The position numbers and the translations under genes were made by a program. A stretch of 56,267 nucleotides of DNA from JACKII01 sp041687435 (GTDB lineage Bacteria > Pseudomonadota > Alphaproteobacteria > Bin95). Shown here piece after piece: positions 42,340 through 51,290 of this stretch. The notes below the pieces were generated by a model. That model worked only from the letters and a program-made list of their open reading frames with translations. It made no database searches and was not told where the DNA came from. Location: positions 1 to 56,267 of the forward strand of contig JAWLBX010000022.1 in the NCBI GenBank assembly GCA_041687435.1, in the 5' to 3' direction. Within the stretch, counting starts at the first letter, position 1. The number at the start of each line of letters is the position of its first letter.

Positions 42340-44073
42340 CTATCCCGTCGCCAGCGGGCTGGTGACGTCGCGGAAGGTTGGCTTGAAGCTGGTCACGACA
42401 TCCACCACACAGGGCTGGCTGCAATTCAGCGCCTCCTCCAGCGCAGCCGGCAAGGCGGCCGGATCAGTCACGCGGATACCATGGACACCGATGGACTTCG
42501 CAATCTGCGCGAAATCCATCTCTGCAAACGTCGAAGCAATCGTGCGGTTGCCCTGGCCATGCTTGACCCAGCCCAGCGCTGAGTTGTTCAGGATGACGCT
42601 GACAATCGGGATGTTCTCGTCCCGAGCGGTCATAATGCCGTTCATAGCCATGGAAAAGCCGCCATCGCCGGAAATGGAGACAACCTGCCGCTCGGGATAG
42701 ACCAGCTTCGCCGCCAAGGCGGCCGGCACGGCGTAGCCCATGGCACCAATGCCGGGCATCAGCATGCTGCCGGCGCTCTTGCACTGGAAATAATGCACAG
42801 AGAACAGGCGGTTCTCGCCAGCGTCCAGCGTGAAGATGGCGTCATCGGCTGTCGCGGCCAGAATCTCCTTGAACAGGCGTTGCGGCATGATCGGGGTTTC
42901 GTCCGAATCGTAGTCCGGGCCGCGGAAGAAGCCGTGTGTCTCGCGGGCCGCATCCAGCGCGGCCTTGCGCTTGGCCAGCACATCAGAGGTTGGCGCGCCC
43001 TCGGCCACGATTTCCCGCTCGATCTGCGCGAGGGCCAGCTTGGCGTCACCAATCACCGAAACATCGCATGGAAAGGTCCAGGAGGCGTTTTTCGGCTCAA
43101 TCTCGATCTGAATAATGGTCTGGCGTGCGGGGTCTATCAGATCCGGGTTCTCGTTTGCCGTATCTGCCGGGCCCAGGCGCGTACCGACGGCCAAAACCAA
43201 ATCAGCCTGGCCGATGACCTGATTGGCGGTCGGCTGGCCAAAATTGCCGCAAACGCCAAGCGCCCAGTCGCCGGTCTCCGCATAAACACCCTTGCCTGAA
43301 GCGCTGGTGGCGACCGGTGCGCCGATCAGGCGGGCCAGCACCTCCAACTCATGATAGGCTTGAGCCACGCGGACGCCATTGCCGGCGATGATCACCGGCT
43401 GTTTAGCCTTTCGCAGGGCTGCAGTAGCGGCCTGAACGCTGGCCGGATCGGCTGGTTGGGGCTGCGGCAGGTAGTTTTTGGTCGAATAAAGGAACGGCCG
43501 CGCGTTCGGATCGACAGTCCCGCTCAACGCGCCAGAGTGATAGACGATGCCAACCGGCCCCCGCTCGCCGCTCAGCGCATGCTTGATCGCAAGTTGGGTC
43601 GCGTGAACTGCCTGGGCCGGATGGTTGGCGACGATGGTCTGCTTCGTCACCGCCTCCAGCGCCTTGCGCGTGTCAGCGCCGCCATACTCGCCCGTTCCGC
43701 CCTGATAGGGCGCGTGCTGAGTGTAGGGATGGCTGTCGCTGAAATCGGTCAGGAACAGCATGGGGGAGGAACCGAAATGCGCCTCCAGCGTGCCGAGCAG
43801 CGCGTTCGCCAGCATGAAAATGCCCTGGCCAGTGCAGACGCCCGGCTTGCCGGTCAGCCGGCCGTAGACCTCGGCCATGACGCTGGCGAGCTGCTCGTGC
43901 CGCACCAGCACCGCGCGGACCGTATCCTGATGGTCATAGAGCGCATCGTAGAGGCGGCCCATATTGCCGCCCTGGATGCCAAAGACCATGTCGATCCCGG
44001 CTTCTTCCAGCACGCGCACGATACCCTCGGCAGCACGCACTTCCTCGGTCAGCAGTTTTTCGGTCTTGGCCAT
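42340..44073 (-). CDS. Thiamine diphosphate-dependent enzyme (acetolactate synthase-like)
   Basis: The 577-residue enzyme has the three-domain layout of the ThDP decarboxylase/synthase family. The N-terminal Pyr domain has FGIQGGNMGRLYDAL and catalytic Glu60 in LVRHEQLASVMAEVYGRLTG. A central Rossmann-like domain (KQPVIIAGNGVRVAQAYHE) follows. The C-terminal PP domain carries ISGDGGFSMAMN ... ILNNSALGWVKHG, the GDG-N26-NN Mg/ThDP motif. The F-in-place-of-LPGG changes in the first loop (IFMLANALLGTLEAHFGSSPM) set it apart from true acetolactate synthases, and no small regulatory subunit is nearby. It could be a 2-oxoacid decarboxylase, oxalyl-CoA decarboxylase-like enzyme or carboligase. It lies just downstream of fhs on the same strand. 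GGAAGG precedes the ATG. Confidence 0.85.
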   Translation of the reverse strand: MAKTEKLLTEEVRAAEGIVRVLEEAGIDMVFGIQGGNMGRLYDALYDHQDTVRAVLVRHEQLASVMAEVYGRLTGKPGVCTGQGIFMLANALLGTLEAHFGSSPMLFLTDFSDSHPYTQHAPYQGGTGEYGGADTRKALEAVTKQTIVANHPAQAVHATQLAIKHALSGERGPVGIVYHSGALSGTVDPNARPFLYSTKNYLPQPQPADPASVQAATAALRKAKQPVIIAGNGVRVAQAYHELEVLARLIGAPVATSASGKGVYAETGDWALGVCGNFGQPTANQVIGQADLVLAVGTRLGPADTANENPDLIDPARQTIIQIEIEPKNASWTFPCDVSVIGDAKLALAQIEREIVAEGAPTSDVLAKRKAALDAARETHGFFRGPDYDSDETPIMPQRLFKEILAATADDAIFTLDAGENRLFSVHYFQCKSAGSMLMPGIGAMGYAVPAALAAKLVYPERQVVSISGDGGFSMAMNGIMTARDENIPIVSVILNNSALGWVKHGQGNRTIASTFAEMDFAQIAKSIGVHGIRVTDPAALPAALEEALNCSQPCVVDVVTSFKPTFRDVTSPLATG

Positions 44074-44139
44074 GGCGGTTTCCTTCCGGCAGAACGGTAT
44101 TGGGAGCGTTTGCCGGAAAGCCTAGGCCAGCGAGCGGGC

Positions 44140-45816
44140 CTAGAAAAGGCCCTCCACCTCGCCCGCTGCATTCAGACCAATCGCCTCGGCAGCCGGAACG
44201 CGCGGCAGGCCGGGCATGGTCATGATATCGCCGCAGATCAGGACCACGAATTCCGCGCCTGCGGACAGCCGCGCCTCTCTAATCTCGACCATGTGGCCGG
44301 TGGGCGCGCCCTTCGCTGAAGGGTCGGTGGAGAAGCTGTATTGCGTCTTGGCCATGCAGACCGGGAGGTGGCCGTAGCCCTTTTCCTCGAACTGCTTCAG
44401 TTGGCGATCCGCTTGACCCGAAAGCTCGATATCGTCAGCGCCGTAGATTTTCTGTGATACGGTCCGCGCCTTGTCAGCTAACGGCATGGCATCGGGATAG
44501 ATCGGGCGGAATTCGGCCCTGCCGCTATCTGCCGCGGCGGCGGCGATTTCCGCGAGTTTGGTCGTACCCGCGCTTCCCTCTGCCCAATGGGTGCAGATCG
44601 CAGCCTCGACGCCGCGGGCGGCGCAGAAGGCCTTGATGGCTTTATGTTCGGCAGGGGTATCGGCGGAGAAGCCGTTGATGGCGACCACAGCCGGAACCCC
44701 ATATTGTGCAATGTTGTCCAAATGTTTGCCCAGATTGCTGAGCCCCGCTTCCAAGGCGGCCACATTCTCGCTGTTCAGGTCCGCCCGGGCAACGCCGCCG
44801 TGAAATTTCAATGCACGGGCTGTTGCCACCACAACCGCCGCTGCCGGCGAGAGCCCCGCCTTGCGGCATTTGATGTCGAAGAATTTCTCGGCGCCCAGGT
44901 CTGCTCCGAAACCAGCTTCCGTCACCACATAGTCAGCGAGTTTCAGTCCGGTTTTGGTCGCAAGCACCGTATTGCAGCCGTGCGCAATATTGGCGAACGG
45001 GCCGCCGTGAACAATCGCCGGGTTGTTCTCCAGCGTTTGCACGAGGTTCGGCATCAGGGCATCGCGCAAGAGGACGGCCATGGCGCCATCCGCCTTCAAA
45101 TCCTTTGCGGTCACGTAATCGCCGCCGCGGGTAGCGCCGACAACGATCTGGCCTAGCCGCCGCTGTAAATCCTCAAGGTCGCACGCCAAGCAAAGGATCG
45201 CCATGATCTCGCTCGCAACCGTGATGTCATAGCCGGTCTGGCGCGGGAAGCCGTTGGTAACGCCGCCGAGCGAGACAACGATATCCCGCAACGCACGGTC
45301 GTTCATATCCACCACGCGCCGCCAGGTGACCCGCCGCGCATCGAGGCCCGTCTCGTTCCCCCAATAGATGTGATTGTCCACCATGGCGGACAGCAAATTG
45401 TGTGCCGCTCCGATGGCATGCATATCGCCGGTGAAATGCAGGTTGATATCCTCCATCGGCACCACCTGGGCATAGCCACCGCCGGCCGCCCCGCCCTTTT
45501 GCCCGAAACAGGGGCCAAGAGAGGGCTCGCGCAAGCACATGACCGCCTTCTTTCCGATGCGGTTCAGCCCGTCGCCAAGGCCAACCGTCGTCGTCGTCTT
45601 GCCCTCACCCGCCGGCGTCGGCGTCATGGCGGTAACCAGGATCAGCTTGCCGTCCGGCTTGTCTGCCAGCCCAGGCGCACGGTCGAGCGCGATCTTGGCC
45701 TTGGTCCGGCCATAAGGCTCCAATGCCTCGTCCGGCAGGCCGAGTTTCGCGGCTATTTCAGGGATCGGCCGCAGGGTTGCAGCGCGGGCAATTTCGATAT
45801 CGGAGGGGACGGACAC
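44140..45816 (-). CDS. fhs: Formate-tetrahydrofolate ligase
   Basis: The 558-residue enzyme is full length for the family. It makes 10-formyl-THF from formate, THF and ATP. The P-loop is in MTPTPAGEGKTTTTVGLGDGL. Other signatures are LREPSLGPCFGQKGGAAGGGYAQV seen in pieces (REPSLGPCFG, KGGAAGGGYAQV), INLHFTGDMHAIGAAHNLL and FGADLGAEKFFDIKCR. The start is GTG at 45816 with GGGAG about 10 bases upstream; MSVPSDIEIARAA follows. The ThDP enzyme gene lies 66 bases downstream on the same strand, so co-transcription is possible; a route releasing formate or a formyl unit would link them, but this is inference. Confidence 0.96.
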   Translation of the reverse strand: MSVPSDIEIARAATLRPIPEIAAKLGLPDEALEPYGRTKAKIALDRAPGLADKPDGKLILVTAMTPTPAGEGKTTTTVGLGDGLNRIGKKAVMCLREPSLGPCFGQKGGAAGGGYAQVVPMEDINLHFTGDMHAIGAAHNLLSAMVDNHIYWGNETGLDARRVTWRRVVDMNDRALRDIVVSLGGVTNGFPRQTGYDITVASEIMAILCLACDLEDLQRRLGQIVVGATRGGDYVTAKDLKADGAMAVLLRDALMPNLVQTLENNPAIVHGGPFANIAHGCNTVLATKTGLKLADYVVTEAGFGADLGAEKFFDIKCRKAGLSPAAAVVVATARALKFHGGVARADLNSENVAALEAGLSNLGKHLDNIAQYGVPAVVAINGFSADTPAEHKAIKAFCAARGVEAAICTHWAEGSAGTTKLAEIAAAAADSGRAEFRPIYPDAMPLADKARTVSQKIYGADDIELSGQADRQLKQFEEKGYGHLPVCMAKTQYSFSTDPSAKGAPTGHMVEIREARLSAGAEFVVLICGDIMTMPGLPRVPAAEAIGLNAAGEVEGLF

Positions 45817-45891
45817 GGCGTAATGGCTCCCGGGGCAACGGTATTGGTTAGGCGGGAGACTAACGTCATGTTGTTGCTTAGGCGATGGGAC

Positions 45892-46530
45892 TTAGGATAC
45901 CGGCCGAAAGTTGCCGCTGTCATCAGCCAGCCATTCCAACACGCCAGTCGCGATGCCGAAGAAGGCTCCGTGCGTCGTCAGCGTCCCCGCTTCGACCCGC
46001 TCCCGTACGAACGGAAACGCATTCAACTGCTGCAAGGAGTAGCGGACCGCGGCGCGCTCCAGCGCTTTTGCAGCCTCTGGCGCCTCTAGGCCTTGCGGGA
46101 TCGATTCGTAGGCCGGCGCCAGCAGGGAGGCCCAGCGGGCGATATAGCGCCCGGCGGTAGCCTCGCCCATCGCCCCGTCGACATAGGCGCGAACGCCGCC
46201 ACATTGGGCATGGCCCATGATGACCACATGCTCCACCTTCAGCACGGTCACCGCAAACTCAATGGCGGCGCTGGTGGAGCGGAAGGCATTGTCATCGGCC
46301 GGCGGCGGCACGAGATTGGCGACATTGCGCAGAACGAACAACTCGCCCGGGCCCGCATCGAAGATCATGGCGGGGTCGGCGCGGCTGTCGCAGCAGGCGA
46401 TCAGCATTACCGTGGGCTGTTGGCCTTGCTCGGCCAAATGGCGATAACGGTCCTGCGCTTCCAGAAAGCGGCCGGCGCGAAAGCGGCGGTAACCGGCGTG
46501 CAGGTCTTCGATCGTGCGAATGCTGGTCAT
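45892..46530 (-). CDS. Beta-class carbonic anhydrase
   Basis: The 212-residue zinc enzyme interconverts CO2 and bicarbonate. Zinc ligands are Cys47 in ACCDSRADPAMIFDA, His107 and Cys110 in VIMGHAQCGGVRAYVDG; Asp48-Arg50 form the catalytic dyad. The stretch GELFVLRNVANLVPP is the usual strand after the first ligand. AGGAG lies just before the ATG at 46530. It is upstream of fhs on the same strand with a 75-base gap, so bicarbonate supply may be expressed with C1 metabolism. Length and motifs are fully typical. Confidence 0.95.
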   Translation of the reverse strand: MTSIRTIEDLHAGYRRFRAGRFLEAQDRYRHLAEQGQQPTVMLIACCDSRADPAMIFDAGPGELFVLRNVANLVPPPADDNAFRSTSAAIEFAVTVLKVEHVVIMGHAQCGGVRAYVDGAMGEATAGRYIARWASLLAPAYESIPQGLEAPEAAKALERAAVRYSLQQLNAFPFVRERVEAGTLTTHGAFFGIATGVLEWLADDSGNFRPVS

Positions 46531-46625
46531 GCACTGGCACTCCTATCGTTGATGCGCTTGTCAGGGCAAAGGGGTGGGGCTAACGTCCGTGCACCCTTTC
46601 TAGTCAAATCCAAGGAAACGCCAAG

Positions 46626-46847
46626 ATGGCAGATACAACTGTGGAATCGGAGATTCCGGGTAAGGTCTTCAAGATCGAAGCCCCGGTCGGCACCAGGGTC
46701 GAGGAAGACGACCCGATCATCATCCTGGAAAGTATGAAAATGGAAATCCCGATCGGTGCGCCCTGCGCCGGTACGGTCAAGGAAATCCTGGTTGCCGAGG
46801 GCGATCCGGTCGAAGAAGGCGACGAGGTCGCGGTCATCGAAAGCTAA
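46626..46847 (+). CDS. Stand-alone biotinyl (BCCP-like) carrier domain
   Basis: The 73-residue protein consists of a single biotinyl/lipoyl hammerhead domain. The biotin attachment site is Lys38 in ILESMKMEIPI (typical EAMKM, here with Ser), followed by the mirror-image half GTVKEILVAEGDPVEEGDEV. It lacks the N-terminal Pro/Ala linker of AccB, so it is more like the free carriers of oxaloacetate, methylmalonyl or acyl-CoA carboxylases. No carboxylase or carboxyltransferase gene is next to it. AAGGAAA precedes the ATG. It converges with the DMT exporter, and the stop codons overlap. Confidence 0.9.
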   Translation: MADTTVESEIPGKVFKIEAPVGTRVEEDDPIIILESMKMEIPIGAPCAGTVKEILVAEGDPVEEGDEVAVIES

Positions 46848-47719
46848 CTTATTACCACTCCTTTCCGCCGCCTCTCGCGCCACAGCGCATAGAGGCCGCC
46901 GCCGATCACCAGCCCGCCGCCGGCAAACGTCAAGGCGTCGGGCAGGTGATCGAACACAATCCAGCCGATAATCACCGCCCAAAGCGGCAATCCGTAATTG
47001 AATGGCTGCAAGGCAGAGGCTGGCGCCTGCTCATAGGCCCGCACCAGCAGAATATGTCCGGCCGACCCCATAACGCCCACCGCTGCCAGCAGCAGCCATT
47101 GCTCCATGGTTGGTGGCTGCCAGAGGAAAAGCCCGGCAACCGAATAGATCACCAGCCCGACCGTCGCAGTATAGAGCACGGTGGTCTGCGAACGGTCATA
47201 GGCCGATACCTGCCGCAGCAACACCTGATAGACCGCCCAAAGCACGGTCGCCACGACCGGCAGGGCCGCGGCCCAACCAAACAGGCCGGTGCCGGGCCGG
47301 ACGATCAGCAGCACACCTAAGAATCCTATGGCGACCGCCGCCTTGCGATGCGGCCCGATCCGCTCCCCCAGAAACAGCGCCGCCATCACCATGACCAGCA
47401 ACGGCGCGGCGGCAGCAATGGCATGCACATCGGCCAGATGCATGTAGGCAAACGCCTGGATAAACAGCGCCATCTCAGCCATCAAAATAACGGAGCGCAC
47501 GATCTGCACCCACGGCCGTTTCGAGGCGAAGGCCCGGCGCAAGCCGATGCTCCGGTACGCCATCCAGGCGGCAACACAGAAAAACATCCAGTAGCGCACC
47601 GCCAGAATCTGACCAACCGCCATATCCGTCACCAGCAGCTTGGACAGCGCGTCCATGGTGCCGATGATGACCATTGTGCCCAGCAACAGCAGGATACCGC
47701 GGGCGATATTATCCTGCAT
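46844..47719 (-). CDS. DMT-superfamily (EamA) transporter
   Basis: From the ATG at 47719 (GGAG 9 bases before it) the protein has 291 residues with ten predicted membrane segments in two EamA repeats. The first is about residues 5-135, with MDALSKLLVTDMAVGQILAVRYW and IAAAAPLLVMVMAALFLGERIG. The second is about 145-285, with YEQAPASALQPFNYGLPLWAVIIGW and a basic tail RERRRKG. Such proteins export amino acids or other metabolites from the inner membrane; the substrate is not evident. The open frame continues another 113 codons upstream with no homology, so the start is set at the first hydrophobic repeat. Its 3' end overlaps the biotinyl carrier stop. Confidence 0.85.
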   Translation of the reverse strand: MQDNIARGILLLLGTMVIIGTMDALSKLLVTDMAVGQILAVRYWMFFCVAAWMAYRSIGLRRAFASKRPWVQIVRSVILMAEMALFIQAFAYMHLADVHAIAAAAPLLVMVMAALFLGERIGPHRKAAVAIGFLGVLLIVRPGTGLFGWAAALPVVATVLWAVYQVLLRQVSAYDRSQTTVLYTATVGLVIYSVAGLFLWQPPTMEQWLLLAAVGVMGSAGHILLVRAYEQAPASALQPFNYGLPLWAVIIGWIVFDHLPDALTFAGGGLVIGGGLYALWRERRRKGVVIS

Positions 47720-47790
47720 TAAACGCCACTCCGGCACCGTTGGGGCGGCGCCAGCTCTGGAAAAAGGGTCAAAGACGGTCTCCGCCGGGA

Positions 47791-48906
47791 TCAGGCCGCT
47801 TGTGGAATACGGTCGGCGATATGGCCGCGGAAATAGGGCATGACCTTCTCGGAGAACACGCGCGCCATGCGCGCATGGGTGTAGCCGGACAGGCAGAAGC
47901 TGGAACAGCCGGCATCCACAAACTCCTGCAAGGTAGCGGCCACCTGCTCCGGATTGCCGACAACGGCAATGCCCGCGCCGCTGCGAACGGTGGAAATGCC
48001 GGTCCAAAGGTGCGGATGGATTCTCATGTCGTTGCCGCTTTCGTCTAGCAGCTTCCATACTTGCCGGTTGGCTTCCGACGTGCGCCGTATTCCCTCCGCC
48101 GAATCACGCCCAGCGCGCATATTGGCGAGTTGGAAGCGCGTCGCACCATCAATCAGGCGGTACGCAGCATTCCAGGCCTCCGCTTCGGTATCCTCACAGA
48201 CGATCTGTAGCCGCATGCCGAACTGAATGTGGTCGGCACGGCCGTACTTCTCCGCCCGTCCGCGGATATCCTTGATCTTCTCGGCAATGCCGGCCGGTCG
48301 GTCGCCCCAAAACAGATGCACGGTGGAATGCTTGGCCGAAATCTCCAGCGCCTGCTCCGATCCGCCGCCGAGGAAGAACGGCGGATGCGGCTTCTGGTAT
48401 GTGGTCGGCTGCATTACCGAATCGACCTGATAATGTTTGCCCTTGTAACCGATGGGCTCCTGCGATGCCCACAGGCGCTTCATGATCTCGACTTCCTCGT
48501 CCATTTTCTCGTAGCGGACCTCTTTGGTGTCGAGCACGCCATCGGCGCGGGTATCATCGTCGTTGATGCCCGCAATCAGGTTGATGCAAAGCCGCCCGCG
48601 GCTCATCTGATCCAGTGTAGCAAACATTTTTGCCGCCAAGGTCGGGTTCATGTAACCCGACCGCAGCGCGATCAACGGTGCCAGATTTTTCGTCTTTGCA
48701 ACGTAATAGGAAGAAACCACCGTCGCCTCCCAGCAGAAGGCGTTCACCGGCAGCAGCATGTATTGGTAGCCGCCATTGTCGACCGCCTCGACAATCTCAT
48801 CGAACAGTTCGGGGCTTTGCGGAATGCGCGCGCTCGGATCGCCGAGATTGGTGCTGTCGCCGCTGGTCGGCAGGAACCAGCCAAAGGAGATGGGGCGGGC
48901 GGTCAT
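47791..48906 (-). CDS. LLM-class FMN-dependent monooxygenase (SsuD-like)
   Basis: The 371-residue TIM-barrel flavin monooxygenase resembles alkanesulfonate monooxygenase: SFGWFLPTSGDSTNLGDP at the start, ALRSGYMNPTLAAKMFATLDQMSRGRLCINLIAG in recognisable parts (SGYMNPTLAAKM, GRLCINLIAG), and HPPFFLGGGSEQALEISAKH. Also present are VHLFWGDRPAGIAEKI and GYTHARMARVFSEKVMPYF. It would use FMNH2 supplied by a separate reductase, not seen here. The sulfonate-type substrate is a guess from similarity. The start at 48906 has GAGGAA upstream; an open frame runs to 49062 without homology. It is divergent from an alpha/beta hydrolase gene. Confidence 0.88.
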   Translation of the reverse strand: MTARPISFGWFLPTSGDSTNLGDPSARIPQSPELFDEIVEAVDNGGYQYMLLPVNAFCWEATVVSSYYVAKTKNLAPLIALRSGYMNPTLAAKMFATLDQMSRGRLCINLIAGINDDDTRADGVLDTKEVRYEKMDEEVEIMKRLWASQEPIGYKGKHYQVDSVMQPTTYQKPHPPFFLGGGSEQALEISAKHSTVHLFWGDRPAGIAEKIKDIRGRAEKYGRADHIQFGMRLQIVCEDTEAEAWNAAYRLIDGATRFQLANMRAGRDSAEGIRRTSEANRQVWKLLDESGNDMRIHPHLWTGISTVRSGAGIAVVGNPEQVAATLQEFVDAGCSSFCLSGYTHARMARVFSEKVMPYFRGHIADRIPQAA

Positions 48907-49068
48907 AGGCGTTGTTCCTCGAATTCGATCGTTGACAGGAAAGCTAGTCCTGCGCCGGACCGTTGGGCAAGCGGCTTGACTTCTTTCGGCCCGGCGTTGA
49001 TCTCCCGCCGATTGCGCCGCATCCTGCTCCCTCCCCCTTCCGCCGCGATCCGAAAGAGCCACATTTGC

Positions 49069-49956
49069 ATGCGCCCTGAACCGACCGAATGCCGCTTCCA
49101 GGGAGGCCGCGCCACGCTCGCCTATTTCGACTGGGCGGGCGAGCCCGACGCGCCGGCATTACTCCTGGTGCATGCCACCGGCTTTCACGCCCGCGTTTGG
49201 GATCAACTGGTGCACGCCCTGCCGTCCGATTGGCGCGTCCTGGCGGTGGAGTTGCGCGGGCATGGACGTTCCTCGAAGGCTGGACCGTTCGACCGTTGGG
49301 AATATTTCGCGCATGATTTGGCAGAGATGGTTGGTCACTTGGGGCTTGAAGGCGCTTTGGCGAGCGGTCACTCCATGGGCGGCTGGGCGCTCTGCCATGC
49401 GGCATTGAAGCGGCCGCGCGCGTTCCGCCACCTCGTGCTGATCGATCCAACCATAAACTCACCCGAATTTTATGGAACGAACCGCTATCCGGATATGCAC
49501 AGCGCCACAGATCACCCCGCCTCGCGCCGACGCAACGAATGGGCGGACTGGCGGGCGCTTTACGAGCGCCTGCATGACCGCGACCCCTATGCGCTCTGGC
49601 AACCGCAGGTGCTGGAGGATTATTGCCGCCATGGCGTATTGCCGAACCCTGTCGGCGAAGGCTTTATCCTAGCCTGCCCACCGTTGGTAGAAGCGTCGGT
49701 CTACATGAACAGTTGGCGCGCCTGTCTGCACGACCGGCTGAAAGAAATTGAGGCTCCGGTCACCATCCTGCGGGCGCAGCGGCGGGAACTGCCGAAGATC
49801 GGCGGCACCGACTATGCAGGCTCCCCCACGTGGGAGCGGTTGTGGGAGCTGTTCCGCCAGGCAGAGGATGTTTACCTGCCGGACTACACGCATTTCCTGC
49901 CGATGCAGAACCCGGCGCTGGTGGCGGAGTATATTGTTGCGGCCGACCGGCGCTAA
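49069..49956 (+). CDS. Alpha/beta hydrolase
   Basis: The 295-residue alpha/beta-hydrolase-fold protein has the oxyanion-hole region LLLVHATGFHARVWDQLV, the nucleophile elbow GHSMGG (Ser near residue 102) and a C-terminal catalytic His in LPDYTHFLPMQNP. The acid is probably an Asp or Glu near ITILRAQRRE or earlier. AVELRGHGRSSKAG follows strand 4 as usual. The substrate may be an ester, lactone or C-C bond. It is divergent from the SsuD-like monooxygenase with a 162-base shared upstream region, so the two might act on the same compound. The ATG at 49069 was taken because homology (F-GGRATLAYFDW) begins there. Confidence 0.86.
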   Translation: MRPEPTECRFQGGRATLAYFDWAGEPDAPALLLVHATGFHARVWDQLVHALPSDWRVLAVELRGHGRSSKAGPFDRWEYFAHDLAEMVGHLGLEGALASGHSMGGWALCHAALKRPRAFRHLVLIDPTINSPEFYGTNRYPDMHSATDHPASRRRNEWADWRALYERLHDRDPYALWQPQVLEDYCRHGVLPNPVGEGFILACPPLVEASVYMNSWRACLHDRLKEIEAPVTILRAQRRELPKIGGTDYAGSPTWERLWELFRQAEDVYLPDYTHFLPMQNPALVAEYIVAADRR

Positions 49957-50088
49957 ACAGATGACACTACGCGACAAATCGACTGGCAGGCGGCTCTGGC
50001 AGCACAGCCCGAAACCTCGCATAAAGGCTGCTGACGTAAAAGTTGAGAGGCTGGGACCAAACCCCGCCTAGAGAGCTGTCGCCCATCC

Positions 50089-51270
50089 ATGCGTTTGCTG
50101 ACCCTCACAACGCTGTACCCCAACGCGGCCATGCCGACCCACGCCATGTTCGTCGAGAACCGTCTGCGCCGCATCGTGGCAACCGGGCGCGTATCCGCGC
50201 GGGTCGTGGCGCCGGTGCCTTGGTTCCCATTGCCCTGGGAAATATTCGGCAGCTATGCGCGCTTCGCCAGGGTGCCGCGGGAAGAGGAACGGCACGGCAT
50301 TGTTATCACCCACCCGCGCTTCCTGACCATCCCGGGCCGCCCCACATGGCAACCCTGCGCCTATCTGCGAGCGGCCAGGGCCGAGGTTGCGCGGCTGCAA
50401 CGCTCGGGTTGGGATTTCGACGTGATTGACTGCCATTATCTTTATCCGGACGGCGTGGCTGCGGCCCGGCTCGGCAAGGCGCTGGGCAAGCCGGTGGTGG
50501 TATCCTGCCGCGGCACCGACCTTAACCTTATTGCCGACCTGCCGGCCCAAAAGGCTCAGATCGAAGCCGCCATGGATGACATAGACCAACTGATTACGGT
50601 CTCCGCCGCGTTGGGCGAGCGCGCGGAGGCGCTTGGCTTTGACCCGGCGCGAATCCATGTGCTGCGCAATGGCGTCGACGATCAAGTATTCCGGCCGGTC
50701 GATGGGGCCACGTGGCGGCAGAAGGCGAGCGGGGCCGCTTCCGTCATCCTGTCGGTCGGCAATCTGATCCCGGCGAAAGGCCATGACCTGGTGATCCGGG
50801 CGGTAGCAGAATTGCCCGATGCGCACCTGCTGATTGCCGGGCAAGGCCCGGAGAAAGGTGCGCTTGCAGCGCTGGCCGCCAATCTGGGTATCGGCGACCG
50901 CGTCCAACTGGTCGGCACCATGCCACAGGATGATTTGAAAGCACTCTACAGCGCGGCGGATGTGTTGGTGTTGGCCTCTGAACGGGAGGGCTGGCCGAAC
51001 GTGCTGCTTGAGGCTATGGCTTGCGGCACGCCAGTGGTGGCGACCGATGTCGGCGGCATTCCGGAGATCGTAACGGCCGCGGTAGCGGGGCGGATCGTGC
51101 CGGAACGCACGGCGGCAGCGATTGCCCGCAGCTTGCGCGACCTGCTTGCCAGCCTGCCGGAACCGTCCGCCGTGCGTGCCTATGCCCAGGGCTATAGCTG
51201 GGATGATACGATCGCCCGTCAGGTGGCGTTGTATGAACAGGTTGCAGCGGCGGCGCAGCAGCGCGCCTGA
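50089..51270 (+). CDS. Glycosyltransferase family 4
   Basis: The 393-residue GT-B glycosyltransferase contains an N-terminal acceptor domain starting MRLLTLTTLYPNAAMPTHAMFVENRL and IDCHYLYPDGVAAARLGKAL. The C-terminal GT4 domain has VLSVGNLIPAKGHDLVIRAV, LLIAGQGPEKGAL and the donor-site EX7E block LASEREGWPNVLLEAMACGTPVVATDVGGIPEIV, seen as SEREGWPNVLLEA and GTPVVATDVGG. It most likely adds a sugar to a growing exopolysaccharide or O-antigen on the cytoplasmic side. It heads a plus-strand series with a nucleotide-sugar dehydrogenase (8-20 bases downstream), an epimerase and a deacetylase. Confidence 0.9.
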   Translation: MRLLTLTTLYPNAAMPTHAMFVENRLRRIVATGRVSARVVAPVPWFPLPWEIFGSYARFARVPREEERHGIVITHPRFLTIPGRPTWQPCAYLRAARAEVARLQRSGWDFDVIDCHYLYPDGVAAARLGKALGKPVVVSCRGTDLNLIADLPAQKAQIEAAMDDIDQLITVSAALGERAEALGFDPARIHVLRNGVDDQVFRPVDGATWRQKASGAASVILSVGNLIPAKGHDLVIRAVAELPDAHLLIAGQGPEKGALAALAANLGIGDRVQLVGTMPQDDLKALYSAADVLVLASEREGWPNVLLEAMACGTPVVATDVGGIPEIVTAAVAGRIVPERTAAAIARSLRDLLASLPEPSAVRAYAQGYSWDDTIARQVALYEQVAAAAQQRA

Positions 51271-51290
51271 GCCGGGAGATGGAAAAGACT

